This document shows, in pieces, positions 62,731 through 64,000 of a stretch of 64,000 bases of DNA; position 1 is the stretch's first letter, and each line of letters opens with the position of its first letter. Source of the stretch: Nicotiana tabacum (lineage: Eukaryota > Streptophyta > Magnoliopsida > Solanales > Solanaceae). The notes beneath the pieces are model-generated. The model saw nothing but the letters and a program-made list of their open reading frames with translations. It was not told where the DNA came from and made no database searches. The position numbers and the translations under genes were made by a program. The DNA lies in assembly GCF_000715075.1 (NCBI RefSeq), contig NC_134101.1, forward strand, positions 193,894,103 through 193,958,102. The letters are read 5' to 3'.

Positions 62731-63715
62731 ATGTCGAACTTTCAAGCAATACCCACTCACACTGATACCGGCCTTGGTCTTCATGGCGAAAACAAACACG
62801 TAGTTGCCCCGAAAAAACAGAGTGCCTCCAATCAATCCCGACGCACCCCAGGCTGTAGATTCGATTGATGTCAGTTCTCGTGTCGCCATTCATGGAGATT
62901 TAGGCGCCGACCCTGAAAATAACGTCCGCAGAGACGCTCGGGCTGCCGATCAGAATGCACAAAATGGTGAAGGCAGAATTGGCCTTCGTATGATATTTGA
63001 CATGCTATAAACTCAATAGGCCGCGATAAAGCAACTCCAAAATCAGAATCGAGCCCTAAGCAAAATCGAACTCGATACATCACAGAAAGTTGCTCATAGG
63101 GTCGAACCCGTACAGGAGAAATTGAATGATAATAGATCGGGAACTAATCCCGCCATCATGAAGATTCTTGAGGAGCTCACTAAATGGATCGAATCGGGAG
63201 AAAAAAAGATCGAGGCTAATGATAAAAAGGTAAAAACGTACAACTCCCGCGTTGATCAAAAACCAGGGGCATCCCGGATTCTGAAGGGTTTAGATTCGAA
63301 AAAGTTTGTACAGAAGCATTTCTCACCAAGTGTGGCTCCGAAGCCCATTCCGAAGAAATTCCGCATGCCAGAAATTCCCAAGTACAATGGAACCACTGAT
63401 CCTAACGAGCATGTCACTTCTTATACATGAGCAATAAAAGGAAATGACTTAGAAGAAGATGAAATTGAATTTGTTCTATTGAAAAAATTTGGAGAAACTT
63501 TATCGATGGGGGCAATGATATGGTACCACAATTTGCTGCCCAATTCCGTCGATTCTTTCGCCATGCTTGTCGATTCGTTCGTAAAGGCACATACCGGAGC
63601 AATAAAGGTCGCGACTAGGAAGCCAGACCTTTTCAAAGTGAGACAAAAGGATAATGAAATGCTAAGGGAATTCGTATCTCGATTACAGATGGAGCGCATG
63701 GACCTGCCCCGGTTA
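62731..63715 (+). pseudogene. Tat-like gag, broken and cut by a CACTA element
   Basis: ATG at 62731 (MSNFQAIPTHTDTG), frameshift near 62800, then one frame with stops at 63008, about 63017 and 63428. The capsid region is clear: KKFRMPEIPKYNGTTDPNEH, LLKKFGETLSMGAMIWYHNL, SFVKAHTGAIKVATRKPDL, EMLREFVSRLQMERMDL. It ends in mid-domain at 63715 where CACTACAAGAAAA begins, so the rest of the element may continue past the window on the far side of the insertion. Confidence 0.85.
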
Positions 63716-64000
63716 CACTACAAGAAAATGAACTTTTAGTGGCGACGATAAAAATCGTGACTAAAAGTAAAGATTTAGTGGCGAATAGTCTAGTTGCTGC
63801 TGAAAGTTACAGTATTAGTAGCGACAAGTCTAGTCTCTACAGAATGTTCCATGATTAGCGGCGGCTTTTAAGGAGTCGCTACTAGTACCTGCCATTCTAG
63901 GTGAAAATTTTCGACTCCCGCGAAAATCAAAAATTTGGGCCAAAAACCTTTAGTGACGACCCATTTGATCTTCACTAATCCAATTTTGAGCGACTAAGTC
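63716..64000. mobile_element. CACTA (En/Spm-type) DNA transposon, one end only
   Basis: It starts CACTACAAGAAAA, the classic CACTA terminal repeat, preceded by TTA as a possible 3-bp target duplication. Subterminal repeats of TAGTGGCGA and its variants (TTAGTGGCGAA, TTAGTAGCGAC, TTAGTGACGAC) in both orientations follow, as expected for transposase-binding sites. The other end and any transposase are outside the window. Confidence 0.88.

Overview
The window is plant nuclear DNA made almost entirely of nested transposable elements, with one apparently intact host gene near the right end. Several interspersed families I recognise (a tobacco/tomato-type chromovirus LTR, an RTE LINE whose 3' tail is shared with TS-type SINEs, a short repeat common in Solanaceae, a Stowaway MITE and an Au-like SINE) point to Solanaceae, most likely Nicotiana or a close relative. 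This assignment is from recognition and was not searched. No bacterial, organellar or viral genome features are present.

Left third (1-27.4 kb): a minus-strand LTR element without visible pol (LTRs at 290-1663 and 6187-8346); an inverted pair of related LTR ends around 8.7 kb; a minus-strand Ty3/gypsy chromovirus (LTR 8744-11909, integrase-chromodomain to gag 11910-21440) split by two solo LTRs (13259-15663 and 17766-20204); a third LTR (21441-23215, plus); and a second, internally duplicated chromovirus fragment (23216-26440), followed by a remnant of a plant transposon-like protein (26561-26976).

Centre (27420-51653): a complete plus-strand Ogre/Tat-type Ty3/gypsy retrotransposon of 24.2 kb. 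It has LTRs of about 4.17 kb, a perfect 5-bp target duplication (CAAGC), a tRNA-Arg-like primer site, an extra ORF1 before gag, a gag-protease ORF ending in a G-patch, a predicted 201-bp frame-restoring intron, RT, two RNase H domains and integrase, then minisatellites and a polypurine tract. Frameshifts and in-frame stops mean this copy is no longer autonomous. Four copies of a roughly 60-base motif lie at the boundaries of its coding regions. Each can fold into the same three-helix RNA, with compensatory changes between copies. This is the least explained structure in the window.

Right part (51.7-64 kb): the element's target is a minus-strand Ty1/copia relic (51659-56270). A 5'-truncated RTE LINE follows (56285-57510). 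Next is a three-exon minus-strand gene for a DUF604/fringe-like type II membrane glycosyltransferase (58356-61347), with a Stowaway MITE in one intron and a SINE in the other. The window ends with a Tat-like gypsy LTR and broken gag (61940-63715), cut by the start of a CACTA DNA transposon (63716 onward).
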